A stretch of 64,000 bases of DNA from Pseudomonadota bacterium. Its GTDB lineage: Bacteria > Pseudomonadota > Gammaproteobacteria > Xanthomonadales > Xanthomonadaceae. The DNA lies in assembly GCA_018242445.1 (NCBI GenBank), contig JAFEBW010000036.1, forward strand, positions 16,012 to 80,011, written 5' to 3'. This document shows positions 1-8,296 of the stretch, piece by piece; the first letter of the stretch is position 1; each line of letters starts with the position of its first letter. Below the pieces are notes generated by a model, which was not told the origin of the DNA, did not search any database, and saw only the letters and a program-made list of their open reading frames with translations. The position numbers and the translations under genes are program-made.

Positions 1-182
1 GGGCCGACGCGGGCGGTGATCGAGGTCTCCACCTCGCCCAGCATCCGACAGCCGGCCATCGATTGGCCGAGCGGAATGACCTGCACCTGCGCCGCGCCCG
101 GCTCCATCTGCACGAAGGTGCAGCCCGCGCACAACGCGGCCCATGCGAGCGGAGCCATGAACCATCCGTGCTGTCGAGACAT
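1..182 (-). CDS. DUF4156-type lipoprotein, N-terminal part (runs off the window)
   Basis: The reading frame starts at the ATG at 182 and is still open at the window edge, so only about 60 residues are visible. The N-terminus has a hydrophobic segment and a lipobox-like LCAGC (lipidated Cys near residue 21). It continues with TFVQMEPGAAQVQV and AGCRMLGEVETSITARVG. The pattern of a conserved Cys followed by a G-x-V segment is that of small DUF4156 (YjeI-like) lipoproteins of unknown role. Family assignment rests on this pattern only. No partner gene is visible because the window ends here. Confidence 0.6.
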   Translation of the reverse strand, partial: MSRQHGWFMAPLAWAALCAGCTFVQMEPGAAQVQVIPLGQSMAGCRMLGEVETSITARVG

Positions 183-268
183 CGGTGCTTTCCTGAAGAC
201 CGTGGCGAGCATACCGTGACCCGATGGGCCGCACATCCGGGCATCGCAAAGACTCGAAAGCCAAGGCT

Positions 269-397
269 CTGGATTCCCGCCAAGAGCATGCGGGAATGAC
301 GGGCAATGGCACTGGATTCCCGCCAGGAACACGCGGGAATGACGGGCAATGGCACTGGATTCCCGCCAGGAACACGCGGGAATGACGGTCAATGGCA
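269..397. repeat. Three tandem copies of a 43-bp palindromic unit
   Basis: Units lie at 269-311, 312-354 and 355-397. Each begins CTGGATTCCCGCC and carries the inverted partner GCGGGAATGAC, so each can form a hairpin. Units 2 and 3 differ by one base (GGGCAA versus GGTCAA). Unit 1 differs in the loop. Related GGATTCCCGC/GCGGGAATGAC hairpins recur at 35573-35667, and a relative is at 1950-1996. The rest of the 183-520 intergenic stretch shows no gene or clear promoter. Confidence 0.85.
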
Positions 398-520
398 CCA
401 TCGCATGCACGTTCGATGCGAATCGGGCATCGCGATGCGCGGACAGCGGCACACGATGACCGGATCAGAAACGCCCACCCCAACCTCTGCATCACGCGTC
501 ATTGCCCACCAAGCCACCCC

Positions 521-973
521 ATGCACGTCATCCTCTACCAGCCCGAGATCCCGCCCAACACCGGCAACGCGATCCGCCTGTGCGCCAACACCGGCGCGTG
601 CCTGCACCTGATCGAGCCGCTGGGCTTCGCGCTCGACGACACTCGCCTGCGCCGCGCCGGACTGGACTATCACGAGTACGCCGACCTGCGCGTGCATGCC
701 GGTCTGCAGGATTGCATCGCCACACTCGGGGATGCGCGGGTGTTCGCGCTGTCCACCCGCGGCACGGTGCGCTACGACCAGCCGCGCTACCGGGCCGACG
801 ATGCCTTCCTGTTCGGCCCCGAGACACGCGGCCTGCCGGATGCCGTCCTCGCATCGATACCCGCCGAGCAGCGCCTGCGCCTGCCGATGCGCCCCAACAA
901 CCGCAGCCTGAATCTGTCCAACGCGGTTGCGGTGACGGTGTTCGAGGCGTGGCGGCAACTGGGGTTTGCCTGA
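521..973 (+). CDS. trmL: tRNA (cytidine(34)-2'-O)-methyltransferase TrmL
   Basis: A 150-residue SPOUT methyltransferase, close to the usual ~155 residues of TrmL. Known role of the family: 2'-O-methylation of the wobble nucleotide of tRNA-Leu isoacceptors using S-adenosylmethionine. Visible motifs are [14 protein letters not shown] near residues 12-25, FGPETRGLP around residue 97, and the C-terminal trefoil-knot segment [15 protein letters not shown]. The ATG at 521 gives the canonical [16 protein letters not shown] start, although the frame is open further upstream. No good Shine-Dalgarno sequence precedes it. It stands alone, and a short 7-nt-period repeat follows the stop codon. Confidence 0.95.
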   Translation: MHVILYQPEIPPNTGNAIRLCANTGACLHLIEPLGFALDDTRLRRAGLDYHEYADLRVHAGLQDCIATLGDARVFALSTRGTVRYDQPRYRADDAFLFGPETRGLPDAVLASIPAEQRLRLPMRPNNRSLNLSNAVAVTVFEAWRQLGFA

Positions 974-993
974 CTCGGGAATCGGGACTCGGA
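973..993. repeat. Short 7-nt-period array after trmL
   Basis: The sequence ACTCGGG-AATCGGG-ACTCGGA begins at the trmL stop codon. It has the same 7-nt period as the longer arrays at 15308, 16721, 44272, 44793, 53888 and 63784. Confidence 0.55.
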
Positions 994-1039
994 ATGCAAT
1001 GGGGGCGATGGTGCAGCGGGTCAGGGCAACTGAATTTTA

Positions 1040-1060
1040 TTGACAATGATTCGCATTCGT
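1040..1060 (+). promoter_or_regulatory. Fur-box-like site overlapping a TTGACA -35 element
   Basis: The 19-mer at 1042-1060 matches the classical Fur box GATAATGATAATCATTATC at 12 of 19 positions by eye, with halves GACAATGAT and CATTC. A perfect TTGACA (1040-1045) overlaps it. No strong -10 is seen at 17 bp. It lies 36 bp upstream of bfd, an iron-repressed gene in other bacteria, which supports iron control. Inference only. Confidence 0.6.
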
Positions 1061-1095
1061 GAGGAAATGGCGGCACGCCACTACGGACGCGACAC

Positions 1096-1311
1096 ATGTA
1101 CGTCTGCCTTTGCCACGGCATCACCGACCGCCAGATCCGCGACGCGGTGACCGCTGGCTGTTCGACGCTGGATGACCTCGGCGCCCGCACCGGAGCCGGC
1201 ACCGGTTGCGGCGGTTGCACGCAGGTCGCCGAGGCGATCTTGCACGAGACCCTCGCGCGCCACGCCACCACCCGCGCGCTGCCCTTGCCGATGTTTGCGC
1301 GGGCGGCTTGA
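1096..1311 (+). CDS. bfd: Bacterioferritin-associated ferredoxin Bfd
   Basis: A 71-residue [2Fe-2S] protein. In the known system Bfd donates electrons to the haem of bacterioferritin so that stored Fe(III) is released as Fe(II). The four cluster ligands are C4, C6, C38 and C41 (VCLC and GCGGC), at the same positions as in E. coli Bfd. The ATG at 1096 gives the canonical [11 protein letters not shown] start. bfr follows 125 bp downstream on the same strand and a Fur-box-like site lies upstream, as expected of an iron-mobilisation pair. The extra seven or so C-terminal residues ([10 protein letters not shown]) are not part of the core fold. Confidence 0.96.
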   Translation: MYVCLCHGITDRQIRDAVTAGCSTLDDLGARTGAGTGCGGCTQVAEAILHETLARHATTRALPLPMFARAA

Positions 1312-1436
1312 CGGCGCGCTGCCCACGGCATCGGCCGCACCTGACGGCACCCCGACGACCAACCCGGCACGACACGGGTTGGCATCGCCGGCCGCCACGG
1401 CCGTACACTCGTTCCATCCAGCCACGGAGAGCGGTA

Positions 1437-1910
1437 ATGCAAGGCGACGCCAAGGTCATCGAGTTCCTCAACAAGGCGCTGTACAACGAGCTGACCGCGA
1501 TCAACCAGTATTTCCTGCACGCCAAGATGCTGCACAACTGGGGCCTGAAGGCGCTGGCCGCGCACGAGCGCGGCGAGTCGATCGACGAGATGAAGCATGC
1601 CGACAAGCTGGCCGAGCGCATTTTGTTTCTCGAAGGGCTACCGAATTTCCAGGCGCTGGGCAAGCTGCGGATCGGCGAGAGCCCGGCGGAGATGCTGCGC
1701 TGCGACCTGTCGCTGGAACAGGACGGACTGCCCTTGCTGCGCGCGGCGATCGCCCATTGCGAGGCGTGCAGCGACTTCGTCAGCCGCCAGTTGTTCGCCG
1801 ACATCCTTTCTTCCGAGGAAGAGCACATCGACTGGATCGAGACGCAGTTGTCGTTGATCGCGCGCGTGGGCGAACAGAACTACCTCGCCCAGCAACTCGA
1901 AGCCGAGTGA
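1437..1910 (+). CDS. bfr: Bacterioferritin
   Basis: A 157-residue ferritin-like protein of standard length. It forms a 24-mer cage that oxidises and stores iron in the cytoplasm. Ferroxidase-centre ligands E18, E51, H54, E94, E127 and H130 are all present, as is M52, the axial ligand of the inter-subunit haem. The ATG at 1437 follows a good ribosome site (GGAGAG) and gives [15 protein letters not shown]; the longer upstream frame lacks family similarity. Paired with bfd upstream. Confidence 0.97.
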   Translation: MQGDAKVIEFLNKALYNELTAINQYFLHAKMLHNWGLKALAAHERGESIDEMKHADKLAERILFLEGLPNFQALGKLRIGESPAEMLRCDLSLEQDGLPLLRAAIAHCEACSDFVSRQLFADILSSEEEHIDWIETQLSLIARVGEQNYLAQQLEAE

Positions 1911-1949
1911 CCCATCCCCGAATCGTTGCCGGCGCATGCCCACGGCGGC

Positions 1950-1996
1950 GTCATTCCGGGGCTGTCCGCGCCGTCTGCGGACAGAACCCGGAATCC
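1950..1996. repeat. Nested hairpin, ATTCCGGG...CCCGGAAT type
   Basis: Outer arms ATTCCGGG and CCCGGAAT enclose inner arms TGTCCGC and GCGGACA. The flanks (GTC... and ...CC) match the outer ends of the 269-397 units, so this may be a diverged member of that dispersed palindrome family. It lies between bfr and the glutathione transferase gene. Confidence 0.6.
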
Positions 1997-2078
1997 AGCG
2001 ACTTTTTCGAAGCGGAAATGGCATGACCCGCATCCGGCACCTACCGCAGGCATCCGATTTGTCAGCGCAGCCAAGGCC

Positions 2079-2780
2079 ATGACCGGTCTGTCCGCCTTCC
2101 CCATCGCCCGGCGCTGGCCGGCGCGGCATCCCGAGCGCATCCAGCTCTACTCGCTGCCCACGCCCAACGGCGTGAAGGTGTCGATCATGCTGGAGGAATG
2201 CGCCCTGCCCTACGAGGCGCACCGGGTGGACATCGAGCAGGGCGAAAGCCGCCTGCCGGAGTTCCTCGCGCTCAATCCCAACGGCAAGATCCCCGCACTC
2301 ATCGACCCCGACGGCCCCGGCGGGCGGCCGCTGGGGCTGTTCGAATCCGGCGCGATCGTGCTGTATCTGGCCGACAAGACCGGCCGCTTCATCCCCGCCG
2401 ACCCGGCGCGGCGCTGGGAGACGATCGCCTGGCTGTTCTTCCAGATGGCCTCGGTCGGGCCGATGTTCGGGCAGGTCGGCTTCTTCCACAAATACGCCGG
2501 CCGGCTGTACGAGGACAAGCGCCCGCTGGAGCGCTACGCCAACGAATCCCGGCGCCTGCTCGGCGTGCTGGACGAACGACTGGCTGGCCGCGACTGGATC
2601 ATGGGCGATGCCTACACCATCGCCGACATCGCCACCCTGGGCTGGGTGAACAACCTCATCGGCTGGTACGAGGCTGCCGAGCTGGTGGACTACGCGCGCC
2701 ACACCCACGTCGATGCGTGGCTGCAACGCGGGCTGGCGCGGCCAGCGGTACAGCGGGGTTTGGCGATACCGGCGGGTTGA
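2079..2780 (+). CDS. Glutathione S-transferase, YfcG/YghU type
   Basis: A 233-residue cytosolic GST. The N-terminal thioredoxin fold begins RIQLYSLPTPNGVKVSIMLEE. It is followed by the glutathione-site segments NPNGKIPALID and LFESGAIVLYLAD (the E-S pair binds the glutathione gamma-glutamyl group). A helical C-terminal domain follows with YTIADIATLGW. The TPNG segment is characteristic of the YfcG/YghU (Nu-class) proteins, which have disulfide-bond oxidoreductase activity on glutathione. The ATG at 2079 is preferred because the upstream frame is hairpin DNA. The substrate cannot be read from sequence. Confidence 0.9.
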   Translation: MTGLSAFPIARRWPARHPERIQLYSLPTPNGVKVSIMLEECALPYEAHRVDIEQGESRLPEFLALNPNGKIPALIDPDGPGGRPLGLFESGAIVLYLADKTGRFIPADPARRWETIAWLFFQMASVGPMFGQVGFFHKYAGRLYEDKRPLERYANESRRLLGVLDERLAGRDWIMGDAYTIADIATLGWVNNLIGWYEAAELVDYARHTHVDAWLQRGLARPAVQRGLAIPAG

Positions 2781-2816
2781 GCATCGCCCATAGCAGCCGA
2801 CATCGGCGATTTCGGC

Positions 2817-3320
2817 TCATGGCGGCGATGTTGCCGATGCCCCGAAAAACGCCGGCGCGCAACCGCCCGGTTGCGCCCAGCCTTCAGCCACGTATTCGCC
2901 GTGTGTGGTACGCCCGCCGCCCTCGATGCGGTCGCCGGCTGCGCAGCGCGCATAGCCGCGTGATTGCAGCCAGTGCCCCACGGTGGTGTCGGCAAGCCCG
3001 GCACCTCCACGCGCCGTGGCATTGCCGCCGAGCGCCACCGCGATCAAAGCCACGAAAACCAGCGAACCGCCAACGAATGGTCGTGCTGCACGCGGCAGCA
3101 GGAACACCAGCGGCGCGGCCAGCATGGCCAACAGCAGCCACAGGTTCGCGAGCGTGCCCGGCTCCACCAGAATGAATGGCGCGCGACGGGTCATCGCCGC
3201 GAAGAACGCGAGAAAACCCGCCACCCGGATCAGCAGCAGCACGAGCACGAATACCCCGCCCAGCCCGAGGATGAGCTTCAAGGCTTTGGGGTTGGCGGCG
3301 GTGTCGTCGTCGAAATCCAT
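2817..3320 (-). CDS. Hypothetical multi-pass membrane protein
   Basis: A 167-residue protein from ATG 3320; a TTG six bases upstream is an alternative. It has about three hydrophobic segments (residues ~16-43, ~58-75 and ~80-98). A polar C-terminal half carries two cysteines (ARCAAG and PGGCAP). I do not recognise a family. It is the last gene of the minus-strand run that starts with the SPFH gene and lies 103 bp after the small protein at 3424-3690, so co-transcription is possible but not certain. Confidence 0.6.
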   Translation of the reverse strand: MDFDDDTAANPKALKLILGLGGVFVLVLLLIRVAGFLAFFAAMTRRAPFILVEPGTLANLWLLLAMLAAPLVFLLPRAARPFVGGSLVFVALIAVALGGNATARGGAGLADTTVGHWLQSRGYARCAAGDRIEGGGRTTHGEYVAEGWAQPGGCAPAFFGASATSPP

Positions 3321-3423
3321 GGCCAAACGTCAGTCCATCGAGACTGCGGCTCGACTTCATCCACGACCGACACGTACAGCCGAGCAGCGCGCATGCCGAT
3401 GTCGCATCGCATGGCGCAGACGA

Positions 3424-3690
3424 TCATCCGTCTTTGCCGGGTACCCGCTGCACGCGCTGCCGGTACTCTTTCACGTTGTCGCCCTCCGCGCGCGACTCGC
3501 GCGTGCGGGTGATGTGGTCGATCTTCTGGTCGTTTTCCATGCCGGTCACGGTTTTGACCGCGACGCCGGCCTCGTGCTCGAAGTCGTAGGATTTGTCGGT
3601 GTTGCGGTAGTAACGGAACATCGCCCAATAAAATCCGATGCCGCCGCCGGGCCCGAGCAACAACAGCCATCCACCGTGATCGTGGCTCAT
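3424..3690 (-). CDS. Small single-pass membrane protein of the SPFH/AIM24 operon
   Basis: An 88-residue protein starting at ATG 3690, two bases after the stop codon of the zinc-ribbon gene, so translation is probably coupled. It has one hydrophobic segment (WLLLLGPGGGIGFYWAMF, residues ~8-25). A charged tail of about 60 residues rich in K, R, D and E follows. No family recognised. Its position suggests an accessory membrane subunit of the complex encoded upstream. Confidence 0.7.
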   Translation of the reverse strand: MSHDHGGWLLLLGPGGGIGFYWAMFRYYRNTDKSYDFEHEAGVAVKTVTGMENDQKIDHITRTRESRAEGDNVKEYRQRVQRVPGKDG

Positions 3691-3692
3691 GG

Positions 3693-5003
3693 TCAACCTA
3701 CTATCCAGATGGCAATGGTTTCAAGGAAGGTGCCCAGGGTGATGGCGACCAGCAGCAGCTTCCATTGCTCGATCGGCACGCTGCCCATGGTCTTGCCGGT
3801 GCGCCCGTTCACCGCGATGTAGTGCAGCATGCCGCCGTTGGGGCCGGGCTGGTGGTAGGAATACAGCCACACCGGCAGGTACATCGCCACCCAGCGGGTG
3901 CCGTGCACGTCGAGGCGCTCCTGCTCCCAGCGCACGCCGCGATCGAAGCGTTTCACCGAGTCTTCGACCTTGGCGCGGGCGATCGACAGCAATTCATCCT
4001 CGAGGTGCGGGCGCAGTTGCTCGACGTTCCGGTCGCGCTTCTCCGATGAAAACCCGGCGAGGAAGGAGGCGTTCCAGCGCACCGCGTTCTTGGTGTCGAA
4101 CGGCAGGATCGCGTTGATGATGTTGTTGGTGTTGGTGCGGGTGTCGAGGTTGGCGCGGTTGGCGGACGACTCGATCGGCAAGTCGTCCACCGTGTAATCC
4201 ACGTGCCGCTCCACCGCGTACACGTCGGCGTCGTAATAGGTCTTGGCGTCGTTGCCGCTGCCCTCCTGGTAGTGCCGGGTTTCGATTTCGCCCTGCCCGG
4301 CCACGTCGGCGCTGGCGTTGGCATCCACGATCATGTACGGCAGGTACACGCCCACCACGTTTTCCGGGGTGAACTGCTGCTTGAACGCCGTGAGCGCGAA
4401 AAACTGGCGCTTGCCGACGAACTGGCGGATGCGCGCGACGGCGTCGTCCTTCTTGATGTGCAGCGGCAGCACCGCGTCGGGCACCGCGCCGTTGGGCACC
4501 TGCTCGTTGACGCCCAGCACGTGCCGGCACCAGTGGCAGCGCGCGGTCATCGCGTTGGCGGTGTTGACCGTCACCTCGGCGCCGCAGCCGGCGCACTTGA
4601 AGCTCATCAGCTCGGAGCTGTCGGCGGCGATGTCCTTGGCGCCGGTCGCGACGACCGTGCCTTCGAGCTGGTCGATGTTCTCGCCCAGCCCGAGTTCCTC
4701 CTCGACCCGCGCCGATGTCCATTCGTTGCGGCAATACAGGCAGATCAGTTGATCGGTGCCGGGCCGCTGCTTGATCTCGGTCGAACCGCACTTCGGGCAG
4801 CGGTTGACGCCATCCTTGAGCTCGGGCGACGCGGTGTCGATGGCGACCGGGTCGGGCGCCTTGATCTCGTCGCGGATGGGTTTGGGCAGGGTATCCGGAT
4901 CGATCGGGAAGCTGCCCGGTGGCGGCGGCACGTCCTGTGGCGAACCCGGGCCGGTGGGCAGCGGCGGCGGGGGCGGCGAGGATGGATCGTCGGGGTTGGC
5001 CAT
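3693..5003 (-). CDS. TFIIB-type zinc-ribbon membrane protein (YdjG-like)
   Basis: A 436-residue protein. After a proline-rich N-terminus (residues ~6-30) come two zinc ribbons: CPKCGS...CLYC (residues ~70-92) and CAGCG...CHWC (~140-160). A long soluble domain follows, then a hydrophobic C-terminus (LLLVAITLGTFLETIAIWIV) that should anchor it in the membrane. The architecture of zinc ribbon(s) plus a C-terminal membrane segment, next to an SPFH gene, recalls Bacillus YdjG of the ydjFGHI stress operon. The ATG at 5003 is chosen because the upstream frame overlaps the AIM24 gene. Such proteins are sometimes misannotated as PriA-like because of the ribbons; no helicase motif is present. Function inferred from context. 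Confidence 0.8.
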   Translation of the reverse strand: MANPDDPSSPPPPPLPTGPGSPQDVPPPPGSFPIDPDTLPKPIRDEIKAPDPVAIDTASPELKDGVNRCPKCGSTEIKQRPGTDQLICLYCRNEWTSARVEEELGLGENIDQLEGTVVATGAKDIAADSSELMSFKCAGCGAEVTVNTANAMTARCHWCRHVLGVNEQVPNGAVPDAVLPLHIKKDDAVARIRQFVGKRQFFALTAFKQQFTPENVVGVYLPYMIVDANASADVAGQGEIETRHYQEGSGNDAKTYYDADVYAVERHVDYTVDDLPIESSANRANLDTRTNTNNIINAILPFDTKNAVRWNASFLAGFSSEKRDRNVEQLRPHLEDELLSIARAKVEDSVKRFDRGVRWEQERLDVHGTRWVAMYLPVWLYSYHQPGPNGGMLHYIAVNGRTGKTMGSVPIEQWKLLLVAITLGTFLETIAIWIVG

Positions 5004-5035
5004 AAGAGTACGGTTCGGGTGCCTGACGTTTCCGG

Positions 5036-5947
5036 TTACCAGCGGAGGAATTCGACCGTGCCGTCGATGATCGGATGCGGATGGTTGAACTCGCGTTCGA
5101 ACTTCGAGGAGATCGCGACGCGGCCCGGGCCGGTCAGACGCAGCCAGAGATGGCGGTTGGCGTAGCTGTTGCTGAAGATCGAGATTTTCGCGCGCGGGTA
5201 TTCGGCGACCAGCCAGGCGGAGACGGTGAGGTCGCGGTAGAGCAGCGCATCGGGCTGGAGGTACACATGCTCGCCGGGCTTGAGGTCGCGGAACATGGTG
5301 TTGCCGGGCGAATGCAGCAGCAGCAAGCCCTGCTCGCTGGGCGCGGAGAAGATGTCGTCGAACATGCCGAGCGGGCGCTCGTACTCGATGTCGTCGCCAT
5401 TGCGCACCTTGTAGTACAGGTTGTTCGCCGATGCTGCGTAGGTCACCGCCGCGGTCGCGGCGAGGAAGGTATGGTTGCGCACCCACATGGCCTTGCCCCG
5501 ATCCAGCGGCAGCGAGACGATTTCGCCCGGATGGTTGTCAGACAACGCCACATGCCCCGGCCCGGTCGCCTCCAGCATGTAGCTCTCCATCTTCGCCAGC
5601 ATGCGCGTGATGAAAGACTTGCCGTCCTTGTGGTTGGTGAGGTGAACGCTCGACTCGGCGAAGGTGAGCTTGTGGTGGGAAAACCAGATGCAGTCGCCTG
5701 CCTGCAGGTCGAAGTCCGCGACCGGCACGAAGCTGCCGGCGATCTGCACGTGCGAACGGCCGAACTGGATGTGCGCCATGTCCTTGGCGCCGGGCAGTTC
5801 CTCCCAGCCCGAATCGGAAACCAGCGCACCCACCTTCGCCGGATTGCCGCAGGTGCGGCAGGTGCCGCGGTCGCTCAGCGGCCCGGTCATCCGGCAGTAG
5901 GGGCAGGGATAGGCATCCACCGAGCCGGGCGTGGTTGGCGTGCTCAT
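5036..5947 (-). CDS. AIM24-family protein with N-terminal zinc ribbon (copy 1)
   Basis: A 303-residue protein. The N-terminus has CPYC...CRTC (residues ~15-35), a small zinc ribbon. The rest is the AIM24 beta-rich fold with repeated segments (AGDCIWFSHHKL, ATGPGHVALS, GEHVYLQPDALLYRD, TGPGRVAISS). AIM24 proteins are named after a yeast mitochondrial inner-membrane factor; the bacterial role is unknown. It is homologous to the next upstream gene (same order: ribbon, 'VSDSGW', repeated TGPGRV-type turns), so the pair looks like a tandem duplication. The genes are separated by only 10 bp. Confidence 0.85.
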   Translation of the reverse strand: MSTPTTPGSVDAYPCPYCRMTGPLSDRGTCRTCGNPAKVGALVSDSGWEELPGAKDMAHIQFGRSHVQIAGSFVPVADFDLQAGDCIWFSHHKLTFAESSVHLTNHKDGKSFITRMLAKMESYMLEATGPGHVALSDNHPGEIVSLPLDRGKAMWVRNHTFLAATAAVTYAASANNLYYKVRNGDDIEYERPLGMFDDIFSAPSEQGLLLLHSPGNTMFRDLKPGEHVYLQPDALLYRDLTVSAWLVAEYPRAKISIFSNSYANRHLWLRLTGPGRVAISSKFEREFNHPHPIIDGTVEFLRW

Positions 5948-5957
5948 GGCTCTGCCC

Positions 5958-6749
5958 TCACTCGGTCAGGTGGTGGTGGTACATCGACTGGATGCCGACG
6001 CGCCCGGGGCCGGTGAGCTGGGCCATGTACAGCTTCGAGAACCAGCCGGTCTTCACGCCCTGGATCGGCACGGTGTCGAGGGTGACCGTGGAATCCTTGT
6101 AGAGCAGTTTGCCGGCTTCGATGAGGATGGTTTCGCCCGCGCCGAGCGTGCGTTGCAGCACGTCGCCATTGCCGTGCAGCATCAGCATGCCCGGCTGGGC
6201 CTGGGTGACGAAGCGATCCAGGTACATGCCGTTGCCGCCGTGCATCAGGTTGACCAGCCCCTTGATGCGCACGAAGGAGTAGGCCACGGTGTGCGAAGCC
6301 AGCAGGAAGGCGTGCTCGCGCACGTCGATTTCCATGCCCGGATGGATGGGCATCACCACCAGCTCGCCGGGCGCGTCGCGGGAGAACGCGATCCGCCCGG
6401 GGCCGTCGGCGTAGAGCACCGAGTACGGCATGCCGTGCGCGCGCCGGTTGCCGGGCAGGTTGTATTGATGCAGCGGCACGCCGGGCTCTTTCCAGAGCAT
6501 CGTGTGCTGCTCGAAATACACGCTGTCGCCCTGCTGCAGCGCGATCTCCGCGACCGGCACGTACTTGCCTTCGACCTGCAGGGTGGAATTGCCGAACTTG
6601 AACTCCTCCATGTCCTTCAGGCGCGGCGCCTCGCGCCAGCCCGAATCGGACACCTTGTCCTTCACGTCCAGCGGTGCGGCGCAGGACACGCACTGGCGGG
6701 CGTCGGCCGCATTGTTCATGCGGCACCACGAGCAGACGATCACTTCCAC
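5958..6749 (-). CDS. AIM24-family protein with N-terminal zinc ribbon (copy 2)
   Basis: A 263-residue protein starting at GTG 6749, which is preceded by GGGGAGGGTGAT and leads directly into the ribbon CSWC...CVSC. AIM24 segments match copy 1: SDSGWREAPRLKDM, EGKYVPVAEIALQQGDSVYF, ADGPGRIAFS and LTGPGRVGIQS. The longer upstream frame (to 6815) lacks family similarity. Together with copy 1 it probably forms a hetero-oligomer working with the SPFH protein upstream (inference from gene order). Confidence 0.85.
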   Translation of the reverse strand: MEVIVCSWCRMNNAADARQCVSCAAPLDVKDKVSDSGWREAPRLKDMEEFKFGNSTLQVEGKYVPVAEIALQQGDSVYFEQHTMLWKEPGVPLHQYNLPGNRRAHGMPYSVLYADGPGRIAFSRDAPGELVVMPIHPGMEIDVREHAFLLASHTVAYSFVRIKGLVNLMHGGNGMYLDRFVTQAQPGMLMLHGNGDVLQRTLGAGETILIEAGKLLYKDSTVTLDTVPIQGVKTGWFSKLYMAQLTGPGRVGIQSMYHHHLTE

Positions 6750-6803
6750 GGCATCACCCTCCCCTGAATTGTCCAGCCATCGTGCAGGTTGCGCGGAGTA
6801 GGC

Positions 6804-6831
6804 GCCGCACGCCATGAAAATGACGTGCGGC
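6804..6831. other. Stem-loop between the SPFH gene and AIM24 copy 2
   Basis: Arms GCCGCACG (6804-6811) and CGTGCGGC (6824-6831) enclose a 12-base AT-rich loop. No T-tract follows on the minus strand. An mRNA processing or stability element is therefore more likely than a terminator. Confidence 0.45.
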
Positions 6832-6896
6832 TTGGTTCATGCCTTCCTCGGAATTGCCAAAGCCCCCTGATCCGATTTCAGTCGTCAGCCTGCGGC

Positions 6897-8063
6897 CTAC
6901 AAGCCCAGCGCCTTGGCCTTGAGCGCGTCGTAGTCGGCCTGCGTGATCAGGCCGGCATCGAGCATCTGCTTGGCTTTCGTCAGCTTGGCGATCGGGTCGT
7001 CGGCGGCCGGTGCGGCAGGCGCTGCCGGTGCGGGCGGGGCCACCGGCTGCTGCAAGCCGGCCAGCCCGACCGAACCTGCGGCGATGCCCAGCCCCATCAT
7101 GCCCGCCGCACCGGCGTTCTGGCCCGCCGCCTGGAAGCCCGCCGCCACGCTGGCCTGCAGGTTGGAATTGCCGCGCGCGCCGGACAGCGCGTCGGCGCGC
7201 TGCACGGTCTTGAGCAGCTCCTTGGTGTTGGCGTCGTACTCGATGGAGACGATCGCGGTCTTGACGATCTCCAGCCCGCGCTCGGACTTCCACTGGTAGC
7301 CCGATTCCACCGCCGCCGACAGGCTCTTGGCGAAGCCCAGCGAATCCTGCTGCAGCTTGGTGATGCGGTTGCCCTTGGCCGGGTCGTTGGAATACAGGCT
7401 GAAGGCCGGCGCCAGCGAACCGACCACCTCGTTGAAGAGCTGGCTGGCGGCATCGTTGTCGATGTCGGTGAAATCGAACACCTGGCCCGGCGTCAGATAC
7501 GTCGCCGGGACGAAGTTCTTCACGAACAGGATCGGATCGACGATCTTGAGCGTGTACGAGCCGCGCGTGACCGCGCCGACCTGGGTGTTGAGGAAGGCAT
7601 CGTCCCAGTAGATCTCCGACTGCGTGCCGAAGCGGTTGTCCGGCAATTCCTTCAGGCACACGAAGAACGCCATCTGCTGCGCGCCGGGCTGGCCGCCGAA
7701 CTTGAAGCGCTCCCAACTCTGGGTGACCAGCGAATCGACGATGCCGTCGCCGGCGAAGATCGACTTGGAATTGACGTTGTCCGAATGCCATTCGTAGGCA
7801 CCGGCCTGCGCGGCGAAGCCGGTGATCGCGCCGTCCTGGAACAGCAGCAGGCCGTAGCCTTCCGGCACGACGATCTTCGAGCCGTTGGTGATGATGTTGG
7901 TCGAGCCCTTGGTGTTCGAGCCGCGCCCGGCATTGGTGCCTTGCGGCACGGCAGCGAACAGCGCCGCCGTCGGCGGCAGGCCGGATGGAATGGTGTAGAA
8001 GTCCTTCCACTGGTCGGCCAGCGTGCCGCCGATCGATCCAACCGCCGCCTGAATCAAGCCCAT
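6897..8063 (-). CDS. SPFH-domain protein with C-terminal SHOCT motif (YdjI/virion-core-like)
   Basis: A 388-residue protein. Residues ~50-300 form an SPFH/Band-7-like domain in the version with an internal 'VVPEGYGLLLFQDG' segment, as in Bacillus YdjI and 'virion core protein' homologues. An Ala/Gly/Pro-rich linker follows (~300-355). It ends with a SHOCT-like helix pair (DPIAKLTKAKQMLDAGLI...YDALKAKALGL). SPFH proteins oligomerise on membranes and scaffold other proteins. The ribosome site GGAGAGGAC precedes ATG 8063. It is the first gene of the operon with the two AIM24 genes and the zinc-ribbon protein. Confidence 0.88.
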   Translation of the reverse strand: MGLIQAAVGSIGGTLADQWKDFYTIPSGLPPTAALFAAVPQGTNAGRGSNTKGSTNIITNGSKIVVPEGYGLLLFQDGAITGFAAQAGAYEWHSDNVNSKSIFAGDGIVDSLVTQSWERFKFGGQPGAQQMAFFVCLKELPDNRFGTQSEIYWDDAFLNTQVGAVTRGSYTLKIVDPILFVKNFVPATYLTPGQVFDFTDIDNDAASQLFNEVVGSLAPAFSLYSNDPAKGNRITKLQQDSLGFAKSLSAAVESGYQWKSERGLEIVKTAIVSIEYDANTKELLKTVQRADALSGARGNSNLQASVAAGFQAAGQNAGAAGMMGLGIAAGSVGLAGLQQPVAPPAPAAPAAPAADDPIAKLTKAKQMLDAGLITQADYDALKAKALGL

Positions 8064-8296
8064 GACGTCCTCTCCACGATGCGGGGCAAGGCACGATGCC
8101 TGCCCAAGTCCGCCAAACTACAACATTCCGGAACGGCGGAGGGAGGCAATGACGGACAGGCTGGACGCGAATCGCACACGGCGTGGGATTTCGTTCAGGA
8201 ATCCTTGAACGATTCGGGTGCGTACGTGGAATGCGGGATTCCGCGTGATGACGACGGCAGGATCCCTCGCCCTTGAATGCAGCCGTAATGCGTTAG

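Noticed and set aside
269..397. Three regular 43-bp repeats as a CRISPR array
   Set aside because: The units are contiguous with no unique spacers, are internally palindromic, and no cas gene is nearby.
3693..5003. Primosomal/PriA-like helicase annotation for the zinc-ribbon protein
   Set aside because: Only the zinc ribbons are shared; there is no Walker or helicase motif, and the C-terminus is a membrane segment.
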